NCBI RefSeq assembly: GCF_014268445.2
Contig: NZ_CP077089.1
Location: 4,757,501-4,821,500, forward strand
From: Pseudomonas tensinigenes
GTDB lineage: Bacteria > Pseudomonadota > Gammaproteobacteria > Pseudomonadales > Pseudomonadaceae
Direction: 5' to 3'
DNA: 64,000 nt
Below, in pieces: positions 7,778 to 15,683 of the stretch. Position numbers and translations under genes: made by a program. Every line of letters starts with the position of its first letter. The stretch's first letter is position 1. The notes under the pieces are model-generated. The model was not told the DNA's origin and did no database searches. It saw nothing but the letters and a program-made list of their open reading frames with translations.

Positions 7778-8923
7778 ATGGATGTTTTCTGGTTCCTGCC
7801 GACCCACGGTGATGGCCACTATCTGGGCACCACCCAAGGCGCGCGCCCGGTCACGCTCAACTATTTGAAACAAGTGGCGCAGGCCGCCGACAGCCTTGGT
7901 TACCACGGCGTGCTGATTCCCACCGGGCGTTCCTGCGAAGACTCGTGGGTGATCGCTTCGGCGCTGGTGCCGCTGACCGAACGCCTGCGGTATCTGGTGG
8001 CGATTCGTCCGGGGATTATTTCGCCAACAGTTTCGGCGCGGATGGCGGCGACCCTCGATCGACTGTCCAACGGGCGTTTGCTGATCAACGTGGTGACCGG
8101 CGGCGATCCGGACGAGAACCGTGGCGACGGCAGCTTCCTCAGTCACGCCGAGCGCTATGAAGTCACTGATGAATTCCTGAAAATCTGGCGCCGCGTGTTA
8201 CAGGGCGAGGCCGTGGATTTCGACGGCAAGCATTTGAAGGTGCAGAACGCCAAAGCGCTGTATCCGCCTGTGCAAAAACCCTATCCGCCGCTGTACTTCG
8301 GCGGCTCTTCCGATGCCGCGCATGATCTGGCCGCCGAGCAAGTCGATGTCTATCTGACCTGGGGCGAACCACCGGCCGGTGTCGCGGAAAAACTCGCCGA
8401 TGTGCGCGAACGCGCGGCGCGGCATGGGCGCAAGGTGAAATTCGGCATCCGCCTGCATGTGATCGTGCGCGAGACCGCCGAGGAGGCCTGGAAAGCCGCC
8501 GACAAACTGATCGAACACATCAGCGACGAGACCATTGAGGCGGCGCAGAAATCCTTCTCGCGCTTCGACTCCGAAGGTCAACGGCGTATGGCGGCGTTGC
8601 ACGATGGCCGTCGCGATAACCTCGAAATTGCCCCGAATCTATGGGCCGGCGTCGGTCTGGTGCGCGGCGGCGCCGGGACGGCGCTGGTCGGCGACCCGCA
8701 GCAAGTCGCGGCGCGGATCAAGGAATACGCGGATCTGGGCATTGAGAGTTTCATCTTCTCCGGTTACCCGCATCTGGAAGAGGCTTACCGCTTTGCCGAG
8801 TTGGTGTTCCCGCTGCTTCCCGAGCCCTACGCGAGTCTGGCCGGGCGTGGCGTGACCAATCTGACCGGGCCATTTGGCGAAATGATTGCCAATGATGTGT
8901 TGCCGACAAAAGCCTCGGCATAA
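7778..8923 (+). CDS. msuD: FMNH2-dependent alkanesulfonate/methanesulfonate monooxygenase
   Basis: The 381-residue protein is a bacterial luciferase-like TIM barrel of the SsuD/MsuD group, beginning [18 protein letters not shown] and containing [16 protein letters not shown] and [15 protein letters not shown]. These enzymes cleave the C-S bond of sulfonates with O2 and FMNH2 from MsuE, releasing sulfite for assimilation. GAGGAG precedes ATG 7778. Whether methanesulfonate or longer alkanesulfonates are preferred cannot be read from the sequence; the neighbours favour the methanesulfonate/dimethylsulfone route. Confidence 0.9.
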   Translation: MDVFWFLPTHGDGHYLGTTQGARPVTLNYLKQVAQAADSLGYHGVLIPTGRSCEDSWVIASALVPLTERLRYLVAIRPGIISPTVSARMAATLDRLSNGRLLINVVTGGDPDENRGDGSFLSHAERYEVTDEFLKIWRRVLQGEAVDFDGKHLKVQNAKALYPPVQKPYPPLYFGGSSDAAHDLAAEQVDVYLTWGEPPAGVAEKLADVRERAARHGRKVKFGIRLHVIVRETAEEAWKAADKLIEHISDETIEAAQKSFSRFDSEGQRRMAALHDGRRDNLEIAPNLWAGVGLVRGGAGTALVGDPQQVAARIKEYADLGIESFIFSGYPHLEEAYRFAELVFPLLPEPYASLAGRGVTNLTGPFGEMIANDVLPTKASA

Positions 8924-8936
8924 ACCGGATCTCTTG

Positions 8937-9028
8937 TGTAGGAGCTGCCGCAGGCTCGGGCCGCGATCGGACGATCTTTTGATCTTAAAAACAACATCAA
9001 AAGATCGCAGCCTGCGGCAGCTCCTACA
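8937..9028. repeat. paired inverted repeat (REPIN-like, GGAGCTGCC family) inside the msu operon
   Basis: TGTAGGAGCTGCCGCAGGCT (8937-8956) and its exact reverse complement (9009-9028) flank a loop that contains a second inverted pair, GATCTTTTGAT/ATCAAAAGATC. The same family recurs at 26401-26485. The element separates msuD from msuC and could form a long hairpin in the operon mRNA. Confidence 0.9.
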
Positions 9029-9056
9029 TGGGCAGTTTGAATTCAGGAGTGTTGGT

Positions 9057-10244
9057 GTGACCGCCAAACCGCAAAGTACCTTGTTATCCCCATTGCAAAC
9101 CGCCCGCCAACTGGCCGCCGAATTTGCCCTGACCGCCGTCGAGCGTGATGAACGTGGCGGCACACCGAAAGTCGAGCGCGATGCCCTGCGCGACAGCGGC
9201 CTGCTGGCCTTGAGTATTCCGACCCGCTACGGCGGCCTCGGCGCCAGCTGGAGTGAAACCCTGCAAGTGGTCCGCGAGTTCGCCAAGGTCGACAGTTCGA
9301 TCGCCCACGTTTTCGGTTTTCATCATCTGATGCTCGCCACCGTGCGCCTGTTCTCGCGGCCGGAACAATGGCAGCCGTGGTTCGAACAGACCGCGCGGCA
9401 GAACTGGTTCTGGGGCAACGCACTCAACCCGCTCGACACCCGCACCGTGGTCAAGGATCTCGGTGGCTGGCGCGAATTTTCCGGGAAGAAAAGTTTCTGC
9501 TCCGGCGCCAGCGACTCACAGATGCTGATCGCTTCGGCCGTCGATGAAAGCGCCGGCGGCAAGTTGCTGATCGCGGCGATTCCCAGCGGACGCAGTGGCA
9601 TCACCCTGCACAACGACTGGAACAACATCGGCCAGCGTCAGACCGACAGCGGCAGCGCCACGTTTGAACGGGTGCGGGTCGAAGAGTCGGAACTGCTGCT
9701 CGATCCCGGCCCGCTGAGCACGCCGTTCGCCTGCCTGCGGCCATTGATTGCGCAACTGACTTTCACGCATATGTTTCTCGGGATTGCCGAAGGCGCTTTC
9801 GAAGAGGCGCGGCAATACACCCTCAGTGAAACTCGGCTCTGGCACAAATCCGCGGCGCGCGATGTGCGTGAAGATCCCTACGTGCTCGCGCATTACGGCG
9901 AGTTCTGGGTGGCGCTGGAAGGCATTCGCCTGTTGGTCGAACGCGCGGCGACGTTGCTCGATGAAGCCTGGGCCAAAGGCGCGAACCTCAGCGCCGAAGA
10001 GCGCGGTCGTGTCGCCACCGCGATTGCCACCGCGAAAGTCGCCGCCAGCCGCCAGGGTCTGGAGATTTGCAGCCGTTTGTTCGAAGTGACCGGCGCGCGT
10101 TCGACCCACGCCTCCCTGCGCCTCGACCGCCACTGGCGCAACCTGCGCACACAAACCCTGCACGACCCGCTGGACTACAAACTCCATGAGTTGGGCGACT
10201 GGGCGCTGAATCAGTCGCTGCCGGTGCCGACCTTCTATTCCTGA
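9057..10244 (+). CDS. msuC: acyl-CoA-dehydrogenase-fold FMNH2-dependent monooxygenase (MsuC/SfnC type)
   Basis: The start is GTG 9057, 7 bases after AGGAG (9045-9049), giving 395 residues; the frame continues upstream only into the repeat. The fold is that of acyl-CoA dehydrogenase, as in DszC-like flavin monooxygenases (SIPTRYGGLGASW, DSSIAHVFGFHHLMLATVRL, VTGARSTHASLRLDRHWRNLRTQTLHDP split across the C-terminal helices). In msu operons this enzyme oxidises methanesulfinate to methanesulfonate, feeding MsuD. Sequence alone does not exclude another organosulfur substrate. Confidence 0.8.
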   Translation: MTAKPQSTLLSPLQTARQLAAEFALTAVERDERGGTPKVERDALRDSGLLALSIPTRYGGLGASWSETLQVVREFAKVDSSIAHVFGFHHLMLATVRLFSRPEQWQPWFEQTARQNWFWGNALNPLDTRTVVKDLGGWREFSGKKSFCSGASDSQMLIASAVDESAGGKLLIAAIPSGRSGITLHNDWNNIGQRQTDSGSATFERVRVEESELLLDPGPLSTPFACLRPLIAQLTFTHMFLGIAEGAFEEARQYTLSETRLWHKSAARDVREDPYVLAHYGEFWVALEGIRLLVERAATLLDEAWAKGANLSAEERGRVATAIATAKVAASRQGLEICSRLFEVTGARSTHASLRLDRHWRNLRTQTLHDPLDYKLHELGDWALNQSLPVPTFYS

Positions 10245-10280
10245 CCTGCCTGCATTTGAACTAAAAAGAAGGACGAGCCC

Positions 10281-11384
10281 ATGCAACTGCTGACCCTACC
10301 GCCCTCTCCCGCGCTCGCCACGTCGATCCGCGCCACTGCGCAGGTCTTCGAGGATCCTAAATCCCAGGCCCTGCTCGCGCATTTGCAACAGGTCGCGCCG
10401 AGTGAAGCCAGTGTGCTGATCATCGGCGAGACCGGCACCGGCAAAGAATTGGTGGCGCGGCATATTCATAACCTCAGCAATCGCCGTCATCGGCCGTTTA
10501 TCGCGGTCAATTGCGGGGCGTTTTCCGAATCGCTGGTAGAGGCGGAATTGTTCGGTCATGAAAAAGGCGCGTTCACCGGCGCGCTGAGCGCCAAGGCCGG
10601 GTGGTTCGAGGAAGCGGACGGCGGCACGTTGTTTCTCGATGAGATCGGCGATCTGCCGATGGCGATTCAGGTCAAGTTGCTGCGGGTGTTGCAGGAACGC
10701 GAAGTGGTGCGGCTTGGCTCGCGCAAAAGCATTCCTATCGATGTGCGGGTGCTGGCGGCGACCAATGTGCAACTGGAGAAAGCCATCAATGCCGGCCATT
10801 TCCGCGAGGATCTGTATTACCGCCTCAATGTGGTCAACCTGGAATTGAGTCCGTTGCGTGAGCGTCCCGGCGATATCCTCCCGCTCACGCGCCATTTCAT
10901 CGAAGCCTACAGCCAACGCCTCGGTTATGGCCGGGTCAGCATCAGCCCCGGTGCCGAGCACAAACTGCGTGCCTACAGTTGGCCGGGCAACATTCGTGAA
11001 CTGGAAAACGTTATCCACCACACCCTGCTGATCTGCCGCAACGGTGTGATCGAGCGCGATGATTTACGCCTGTCGAACCTGCGTATCGATCGCCCGGACG
11101 ATCATCACAGCAGTGCCGATGATTCACCGGAGGCGTTGCTGGAACAGGCCTTTCAAAAACTCTTCGCGCAGCAGGCCGGCGCTTTGCACGAAAAAGTCGA
11201 AGACGCCTTGCTGCGCGCTGCGTATCGCTTTTGCCATTACAACCAGGTGCACACCGCCGCGCTGCTCGGTCTGAGCCGCAACGTCACCCGCACGCGGCTG
11301 ATCAAGATCGGCGAACTGGCGGTGAACAAGCGGCGACTCTCGGAAAACCTGCAGGGCGAGCGCTTGATCCAGTTGTCGATCTAG
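10281..11384 (+). CDS. sfnR: sigma-54-dependent activator of sulfone/sulfonate genes, SfnR type
   Basis: The 367-residue protein consists of an AAA+ domain with almost no N-terminal sensor: Walker A GETGTGKE (49-56), the sigma-54 contact loop GAFTGA (96-101), Walker [10 protein letters not shown] (114-122) and an arginine-finger segment. A C-terminal helix-turn-helix follows ([20 protein letters not shown]). SfnR proteins, which lack a receiver domain, activate dimethylsulfone and methanesulfonate genes under sulfur limitation. It is the last gene of the msu cluster and probably acts on the promoter at 7131. Its stop overlaps the stop of the convergent monooxygenase gene. Confidence 0.8.
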   Translation: MQLLTLPPSPALATSIRATAQVFEDPKSQALLAHLQQVAPSEASVLIIGETGTGKELVARHIHNLSNRRHRPFIAVNCGAFSESLVEAELFGHEKGAFTGALSAKAGWFEEADGGTLFLDEIGDLPMAIQVKLLRVLQEREVVRLGSRKSIPIDVRVLAATNVQLEKAINAGHFREDLYYRLNVVNLELSPLRERPGDILPLTRHFIEAYSQRLGYGRVSISPGAEHKLRAYSWPGNIRELENVIHHTLLICRNGVIERDDLRLSNLRIDRPDDHHSSADDSPEALLEQAFQKLFAQQAGALHEKVEDALLRAAYRFCHYNQVHTAALLGLSRNVTRTRLIKIGELAVNKRRLSENLQGERLIQLSI

Positions 11385-11734
11385 CCAACCAGGTGGCAGT
11401 GCAGCGCATCGTCGTGACTGCGGGCGATGCTGCTCAGCACCTGAAATGAATTGAAGGTGACGGTTTTCGCCTGATGGGTGTGAATCAGTTGCCAGAAATC
11501 CTGCTCGCCGCTCTCGAAGCTGCGAAATGCCGCCTCCCCCGCCTCGCGGGACTGCCATTGCAGAAAACTCAGCACCCGGCGGCCGTCATCGCTGGCCTGC
11601 ACACTGGCGCTGACAAAACCGTCGTAGCGCTGAGCCAGACGCTCGGTTTGCCTCGACAGTGCGGTGACCAGCGCAGGTTGTTGGCGTGGTTCGATTTCAA
11701 ACTCGATCAATTGGGTAAAACTGCGGTTGTTCAT
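11381..11734 (-). CDS. antibiotic biosynthesis monooxygenase-like protein, likely SoxR target
   Basis: The 117-residue protein starts MNNRSFTQLIEFEIEPRQQ and has the ferredoxin-like ABM (dimeric alpha-beta barrel) pattern, with TERLAQRYDGFVSASVQAS, LSFLQWQSREAGEAAFRS and a C-terminal beta strand. Such proteins oxidise quinones or act as small cofactor-free monooxygenases. It is divergent from soxR, as PA2274 is from PA2273 in P. aeruginosa, where the monooxygenase gene belongs to the SoxR regulon. The SoxR box lies in its promoter. Confidence 0.82.
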   Translation of the reverse strand: MNNRSFTQLIEFEIEPRQQPALVTALSRQTERLAQRYDGFVSASVQASDDGRRVLSFLQWQSREAGEAAFRSFESGEQDFWQLIHTHQAKTVTFNSFQVLSSIARSHDDALHCHLVG

Positions 11735-11783
11735 GGAATGCCCCCACTCAGCGTAAGACGAGCCTTGCGACTCGAAGACCTGC

Positions 11784-11814
11784 AGGGTAAAACCTCCAGT
11801 TAAGTCAAGGTCAA
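11784..11814 (-). promoter_or_regulatory. SoxR-activated promoter with SoxR box
   Basis: On the minus strand a -35 TTGACC (11809-11814) and a -10 TACCCT (11784-11789) are separated by 19 bp, the over-long spacer typical of MerR/SoxR promoters. The dyad CCTCCAGTTAAGTCAAGG (plus strand, 11793-11810) fills the spacer and matches the E. coli soxS box CCTCAAGTTAACTTGAGG at 14 of 18 positions. It drives the monooxygenase gene and may also let SoxR repress itself. Confidence 0.85.
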
Positions 11815-11827
11815 GAGCTGTCTTCAA

Positions 11828-12280
11828 ATGATCAGCAGAGAAAATGTGCACAAACAGTTAACGGTTGGCGAAGTCGCGGCGCGCAGTGGCGTGGCGGTCA
11901 CCGCCCTGCACTTTTATGAATCCAAAGGTTTGATCAAGAGCCAGCGCAATGCCGGCAACCAGCGACGCTATCCCCGTGAAGTGCTGCGCCGGGTGGCGTT
12001 GATTAAAGTCGCGCAGCGGCTGGGGATTCCATTGGCGGAGATTGGCGAAGCACTGAAAATTCTCCCGGATGATCGTGCGCCCAGCGCGGCGGACTGGAAA
12101 ATCCTTTCGCAGCAATGGCGCCGGGAACTGGATGAGCGAATCGAGCAACTGACGCTACTGCGCGATCGGCTCAATGGCTGCATCGGTTGCGGGTGTTTGT
12201 CGATGGAGGCCTGCCCGCTGCGCAATCAGGGTGATGTGCTGGGTGAACAGGGACCGGGGCCGCACTTTCCCGAAGACTGA
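11828..12280 (+). CDS. soxR: redox-sensitive transcriptional activator SoxR
   Basis: The 150-residue MerR-family protein has a winged helix at residues 11-50 ([20 protein letters not shown]), a dimerisation helix, and a C-terminal [2Fe-2S] motif Cys118-x2-Cys121-x-Cys123-x5-Cys129. Oxidation of this cluster by redox-active compounds such as phenazines switches SoxR to the activating form. In pseudomonads it controls a small set of transporters and monooxygenases rather than soxS. It is divergent from its probable target, with the SoxR box 15-35 bp upstream of its own start. Confidence 0.95.
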   Translation: MISRENVHKQLTVGEVAARSGVAVTALHFYESKGLIKSQRNAGNQRRYPREVLRRVALIKVAQRLGIPLAEIGEALKILPDDRAPSAADWKILSQQWRRELDERIEQLTLLRDRLNGCIGCGCLSMEACPLRNQGDVLGEQGPGPHFPED

Positions 12281-12383
12281 CGCTCGTCGGGCAAAAATCT
12301 GCATGGCGAAGACGGTTCTATAGTGAATCTTCCACAAATCCGGTGGAGCCACATCCCATAGAACAACAATCAGGGAGAACGTC

Positions 12384-12842
12384 ATGAGCGTCAAACCCAT
12401 TCCCGAGGGGTATCACAGCATTACCCCGTATCTCGGCATCCACAAAGCCGCCGAGGCCATCGATTTCTATAAAAAAGCCTTCGGCGCCACCGAAGTCATG
12501 CGCCTGGCCATGCCCGACGGCGGCATCGGCCACGCCGAACTGCGCATTGGCGACAGCGCGATCATGCTCGGTTCGCCGTGCGATCAGGGGCCATTGAGCA
12601 ATCCGGATCAAGCAGTGTCGGTTGGTTTGCATCTGTATGTGACTGATGTCGACAAATCGTTTCAACGGGCGCTGGATGCCGGCGCGACGACGGTGTCCGA
12701 GGTCAAGGATCAGTTTTACGGTGATCGCAGCGGGACGTTGAAGGATCCGTATGGGCATCTGTGGTTTCTGGCCTCGCGCAAGGAGGATCTGACTGAAGAG
12801 CAGATCAAGCAGCGGGCGATGGAGATGTTTCAGCAGGGTTGA
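12384..12842 (+). CDS. VOC-superfamily protein (PhnB/glyoxalase-like)
   Basis: The 152-residue protein carries two beta-alpha-beta-beta-beta modules: SITPYLGIHKAAEAIDFYKK with MRLAMPDGGIGHAELRIGDS, then VGLHLYVTDVDKSFQRAL with DPYGHLWFLASRKEDLT. This is the PhnB-like branch (YP_006 type) of the vicinal oxygen chelate fold. Function is not assignable; members include metal-dependent isomerases and resistance proteins. GGGAGAA precedes the start. It stands alone between soxR and a repeat pair. Confidence 0.85.
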   Translation: MSVKPIPEGYHSITPYLGIHKAAEAIDFYKKAFGATEVMRLAMPDGGIGHAELRIGDSAIMLGSPCDQGPLSNPDQAVSVGLHLYVTDVDKSFQRALDAGATTVSEVKDQFYGDRSGTLKDPYGHLWFLASRKEDLTEEQIKQRAMEMFQQG

Positions 12843-12867
12843 GCATTGCAGTGTCTGGACTGGCCTC

Positions 12868-12960
12868 TTCGCGAGCAGGCTCGCTCCCACAGGGTTTCGT
12901 TGGGTGGCATCGATTGTGGTCACACCGAAAATTCCTGTGGGAGCGAGCCTGCTCGCGAAG
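12868..12960. repeat. REPIN (GTGGGAGCGAG family)
   Basis: TTCGCGAGCAGGCTCGCTCC... (from 12868) and its reverse complement ending ...GCCTGCTCGCGAA (to 12959) face each other around a roughly 40-bp loop. It lies between the VOC gene and the hydrolase gene. Ten copies of this family occur in the window. Confidence 0.92.
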
Positions 12961-13091
12961 GGGCCGCTACAGACAACGCAGAACCTCATCAACACACTTC
13001 ATGAACCTGCCCACCACGCTTTGCCCCTTGCCGCGAACGCCGGACAATTTCAGGATGCAGCCAACCAGAACCCTGAAAAAGGATCAGCCCG

Positions 13092-13967
13092 ATGTTTGCC
13101 GGATTCCGCAAAGACCAGCGCCACGTCAACGGCGTCGACATCGCCTACCGCCTCGGCGGCAGTGGCCCCGGCCTGTTGCTGTTGCACGGCCACCCGCAGA
13201 CCCATGTGATCTGGCACAAGATTGCCGAACAACTCGCCGAACACTTCACCGTGGTCGCCGCTGACCTGCGCGGTTACGGTGACAGCAGTCGCCCGGCGGC
13301 CGATGAGTTGCACATTAATTACTCGAAACGCGAAATGGCTCGCGACAATGTCGAGTTGATGCAGTCGCTGGGCTTCGAAGAATTTTCGATCCTTGCCCAC
13401 GACCGCGGCGCACGGGTCGCCCATCGTCTGGCCCTCGACCACCGCGCCGCTGTGCAACGGATGATGCTGCTCGACATCGCGCCGACCCTGTCGATGTATG
13501 CGCAAACCAACGAAGCCTTCGCCCGCGCCTACTGGCACTGGTTCTTTCTGATCCGCCCGGCGCCGCTGCCGGAAACCTTGCTCGAAGCCGATCCCGAGAG
13601 TTATCTGCGCAGCGTGATGGGCAGCCGCAGCGCCGGGCTCAAGCCGTTTACCGATGCAGCCTTCAGCGAATACCTGCGCTGCCTGCAACAACCGGGCAGC
13701 GCGCGCGGCATCTGCGAAGACTATCGCGCCAGCGCCAGAATCGATCTGGAGCACGACCGCGCCGACATCGCTGCCGGTAATTATCTGAATCTGCCACTGC
13801 GCGTGTTGTGGGGCGCCGAAGGCACCGTCGGAAGCTGCTTCGAGCCGCTCAAGGAATGGCAGCAAGTGGCGACCAACGTCAGCGGCCAGGCCTTGCCCGC
13901 CGGCCATTACATTGCCGAAGAAATCCCCGAACCGTTGCTCGCCGAAGCACTGGCCTTTTTGCGCTGA
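13092..13967 (+). CDS. alpha/beta hydrolase resembling haloacetate (fluoroacetate) dehalogenase
   Basis: The 291-residue hydrolase has the oxyanion segment LLLLHGHPQTH, the carboxylate-binding ADLRGYGDSSRP, and an Asp nucleophile elbow in LAHDRGARVAHRLALDH rather than the Ser of esterases. In fluoroacetate dehalogenase the equivalent Asp-Arg-x-x-Arg binds the substrate carboxylate and a His-Trp pair in the cap holds the halide; here AYWHWFFLIRPAP supplies His-Trp. The catalytic His is in AGHYIAEE. The reaction would be halide release from a haloacetate to give glycolate. Activity on fluoride versus chloride is not predictable. Epoxide hydrolase is the main alternative. Confidence 0.78.
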   Translation: MFAGFRKDQRHVNGVDIAYRLGGSGPGLLLLHGHPQTHVIWHKIAEQLAEHFTVVAADLRGYGDSSRPAADELHINYSKREMARDNVELMQSLGFEEFSILAHDRGARVAHRLALDHRAAVQRMMLLDIAPTLSMYAQTNEAFARAYWHWFFLIRPAPLPETLLEADPESYLRSVMGSRSAGLKPFTDAAFSEYLRCLQQPGSARGICEDYRASARIDLEHDRADIAAGNYLNLPLRVLWGAEGTVGSCFEPLKEWQQVATNVSGQALPAGHYIAEEIPEPLLAEALAFLR

Positions 13968-13994
13968 GCCGAGCCGCTGGATCTCGGTGCTATG

Positions 13995-14014
13995 CTGGCG
14001 GCTTCTGCCGCCAG
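13995..14014. terminator. 8-bp hairpin between the hydrolase and LysR genes
   Basis: CTGGCGGC (13995-14002) and GCCGCCAG (14007-14014) pair perfectly around TTCT, 27 bp after the hydrolase stop and 13 bp before the LysR start. No U-tract follows, so it may reduce read-through or shape the regulator's leader rather than terminate fully. Confidence 0.4.
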
Positions 14015-14027
14015 TGTTCGTTTTGAC

Positions 14028-14942
14028 ATGTCCCAGAAGAAAGACACCTTGCCCCTGCCCGAAGACCTGCGCGTGCTGCTCACCGTGATCCGCAAGAACG
14101 GCTTTGCCGCCGCCGCGGATGAACTGGGCCTCTCACCGGCCTATGTCAGCAAACGCATCCAGATTCTTGAAACCACCCTTGGCACTCGCCTGTTGCACCG
14201 CACCAGCCGTCGCGTCTCTCTGACCGAGGACGGCGAGCGCGTGCAACGCTGGGCGTTGCGCATTCTCGATGACTTTCAGCAACTGCACGACGAACTGTCC
14301 GACGCCCACGACAGCCCACGTGGGCGTTTGCACATTTGCAGCAGTTTCGGTTTCGGGCGTAATCATGTGGCGCCGGCGCTGTCATTGCTGGCCGAGCGCT
14401 ATCCGCAACTGGAGATTCGCCTCGACCTGTTTGACCGGGTGGTGGACATCATCGATGAAGGCTTCGATCTGGAGATTCGAGTTGGCGATGACCTTCCAGG
14501 CCAGCACATCGGTCGGCGTCTGGTCAGCAATCGGCGCGTGCTGTGTGCCGCCCCCGGTTATCTGCAACGTCGCGGTACGCCGCAAACCCTGGACGAACTG
14601 CAGCAGCACGATTGCCTGGTGATCAAGGAGCGCGACAACGCCTTTGGTATCTGGAATCTGGATCGCGATGGCGGACAAGAGAGCGTGCGGGTCAGCGGGC
14701 CGTTGTCGTCAAACAACGGCGAGATTGTTTTGCAATGGGCGCTGGATGGGCGTGGGGTGTTGTTGCGCTCGCTGTGGGATGTGAAGCCGTTGCTGGAACA
14801 AGGACGGTTGGTGCAGGTGCTGGACGACTACAGCCAGAGCGCCAATGTCTGGGCGGTGTACCCGACACGGCTGGCGCATTCCGGGAAATTGCGCGCGTGT
14901 GTGGAGTTTTTGCAGGAGCATTTCAAAGGGCTTTCCGTTTAG
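14028..14942 (+). CDS. LysR-family transcriptional regulator
   Basis: The 304-residue protein has an N-terminal winged helix (LPEDLRVLLTVIRKNGFAAA, then ELGLSPAYVSKRIQILE, ending LLHRTSRRVSLTEDG) and a two-lobed effector domain (residues about 95-295). ATG 14028 is chosen over an upstream frame that runs through the hairpin. The effector domain resembles the DmlR/CrgA-type group. It follows the dehalogenase-like gene by 60 bp on the same strand and converges with leuD, so the regulated genes are uncertain; the hydrolase is the nearest candidate. Confidence 0.88.
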   Translation: MSQKKDTLPLPEDLRVLLTVIRKNGFAAAADELGLSPAYVSKRIQILETTLGTRLLHRTSRRVSLTEDGERVQRWALRILDDFQQLHDELSDAHDSPRGRLHICSSFGFGRNHVAPALSLLAERYPQLEIRLDLFDRVVDIIDEGFDLEIRVGDDLPGQHIGRRLVSNRRVLCAAPGYLQRRGTPQTLDELQQHDCLVIKERDNAFGIWNLDRDGGQESVRVSGPLSSNNGEIVLQWALDGRGVLLRSLWDVKPLLEQGRLVQVLDDYSQSANVWAVYPTRLAHSGKLRACVEFLQEHFKGLSV

Positions 14943-14962
14943 CTGAAACACCCGATATCAAA

Positions 14963-15054
14963 TGTGGGAGCGAGCCTGCTCGCGAATGCGTCCAGTCAGT
15001 CAACATTGATCTCGACTGAACGACCGCTTTCGCGAGCAGGCTCGCTCCCGCAGG
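14963..15054. repeat. REPIN (GTGGGAGCGAG family)
   Basis: TGTGGGAGCGAGCCTGCTCG (from 14963) and the inverted copy (15029-15054, one C/A difference near the end) lie in the short space between the convergent LysR and leuD genes. Confidence 0.9.
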
Positions 15055-15068
15055 GGATCAGTGGTGTG

Positions 15069-15683
15069 TCAGCAAAGCCAAGGGTTGTTGGCCAGGTGTT
15101 GGCGTTCGAAGGCTTTGATCTGTTCGCGGCGTTGCAAGGTACTGCCGATAGCGTCCAGACCGAGGAGCAACGCAGTCTTGCGTAGGGTATCGATCTTAAA
15201 GTCGATTACGCTGCCATCCGCCAGGCCAATGTGTTGGGCCTCCAGATCAATATTGACCCGCGCCGTTTCAGCCTGACCGACAAGCTGTCCGATGCGCTGC
15301 ACCTGTGCCTCTTCCAGGGTGATCAGCAACACCCCGTTACGCTGGCAATTGTCGTAGAATATCCCGGCGAAACTGCTGCCGATCAACGCGCGGATGCCCA
15401 TCTGCTGCAAGCCCCAGACCGCATGTTCACGGCTCGATCCGCAGCCGAAATTCGGCCCGACCACCAGAAAACTTGCGCCCTGCCATGCCGGTTTGTTCAA
15501 CACGAAATTGGGGTCGGGGCTGCCATCGCGCAGAAACCGCAGATCGAAAAACAAGCCGCGATCGAGTCCCTGCCGGTCAATGCCTTTGAGGAATTGCTTG
15601 GGCATGATTACGTCAGTGTCGACATTGGCCGCCAGTAATGGCGCGGCTTGACCGCTGACTTGGGTGAAGGGTTGCAGGCTCAT
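15069..15683 (-). CDS. leuD: 3-isopropylmalate dehydratase-type small subunit (LeuD paralogue)
   Basis: The 204-residue protein has the aconitase-swivel signature: LAANVDTDVIMPKQFLKG, LVVGPNFGCGSSREHAVWGL and the SSFAGIFYDNCQRNGVLLI loop. It forms the substrate-gripping half of a two-subunit hydro-lyase with the LeuC-like protein encoded just upstream; start and stop codons overlap (ATGA). The fold and partner are clear, but no leuB lies beside it, so leucine synthesis is not proven. Related pairs hydrate citraconate or dimethylmaleate. Confidence 0.82.
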   Translation of the reverse strand: MSLQPFTQVSGQAAPLLAANVDTDVIMPKQFLKGIDRQGLDRGLFFDLRFLRDGSPDPNFVLNKPAWQGASFLVVGPNFGCGSSREHAVWGLQQMGIRALIGSSFAGIFYDNCQRNGVLLITLEEAQVQRIGQLVGQAETARVNIDLEAQHIGLADGSVIDFKIDTLRKTALLLGLDAIGSTLQRREQIKAFERQHLANNPWLC

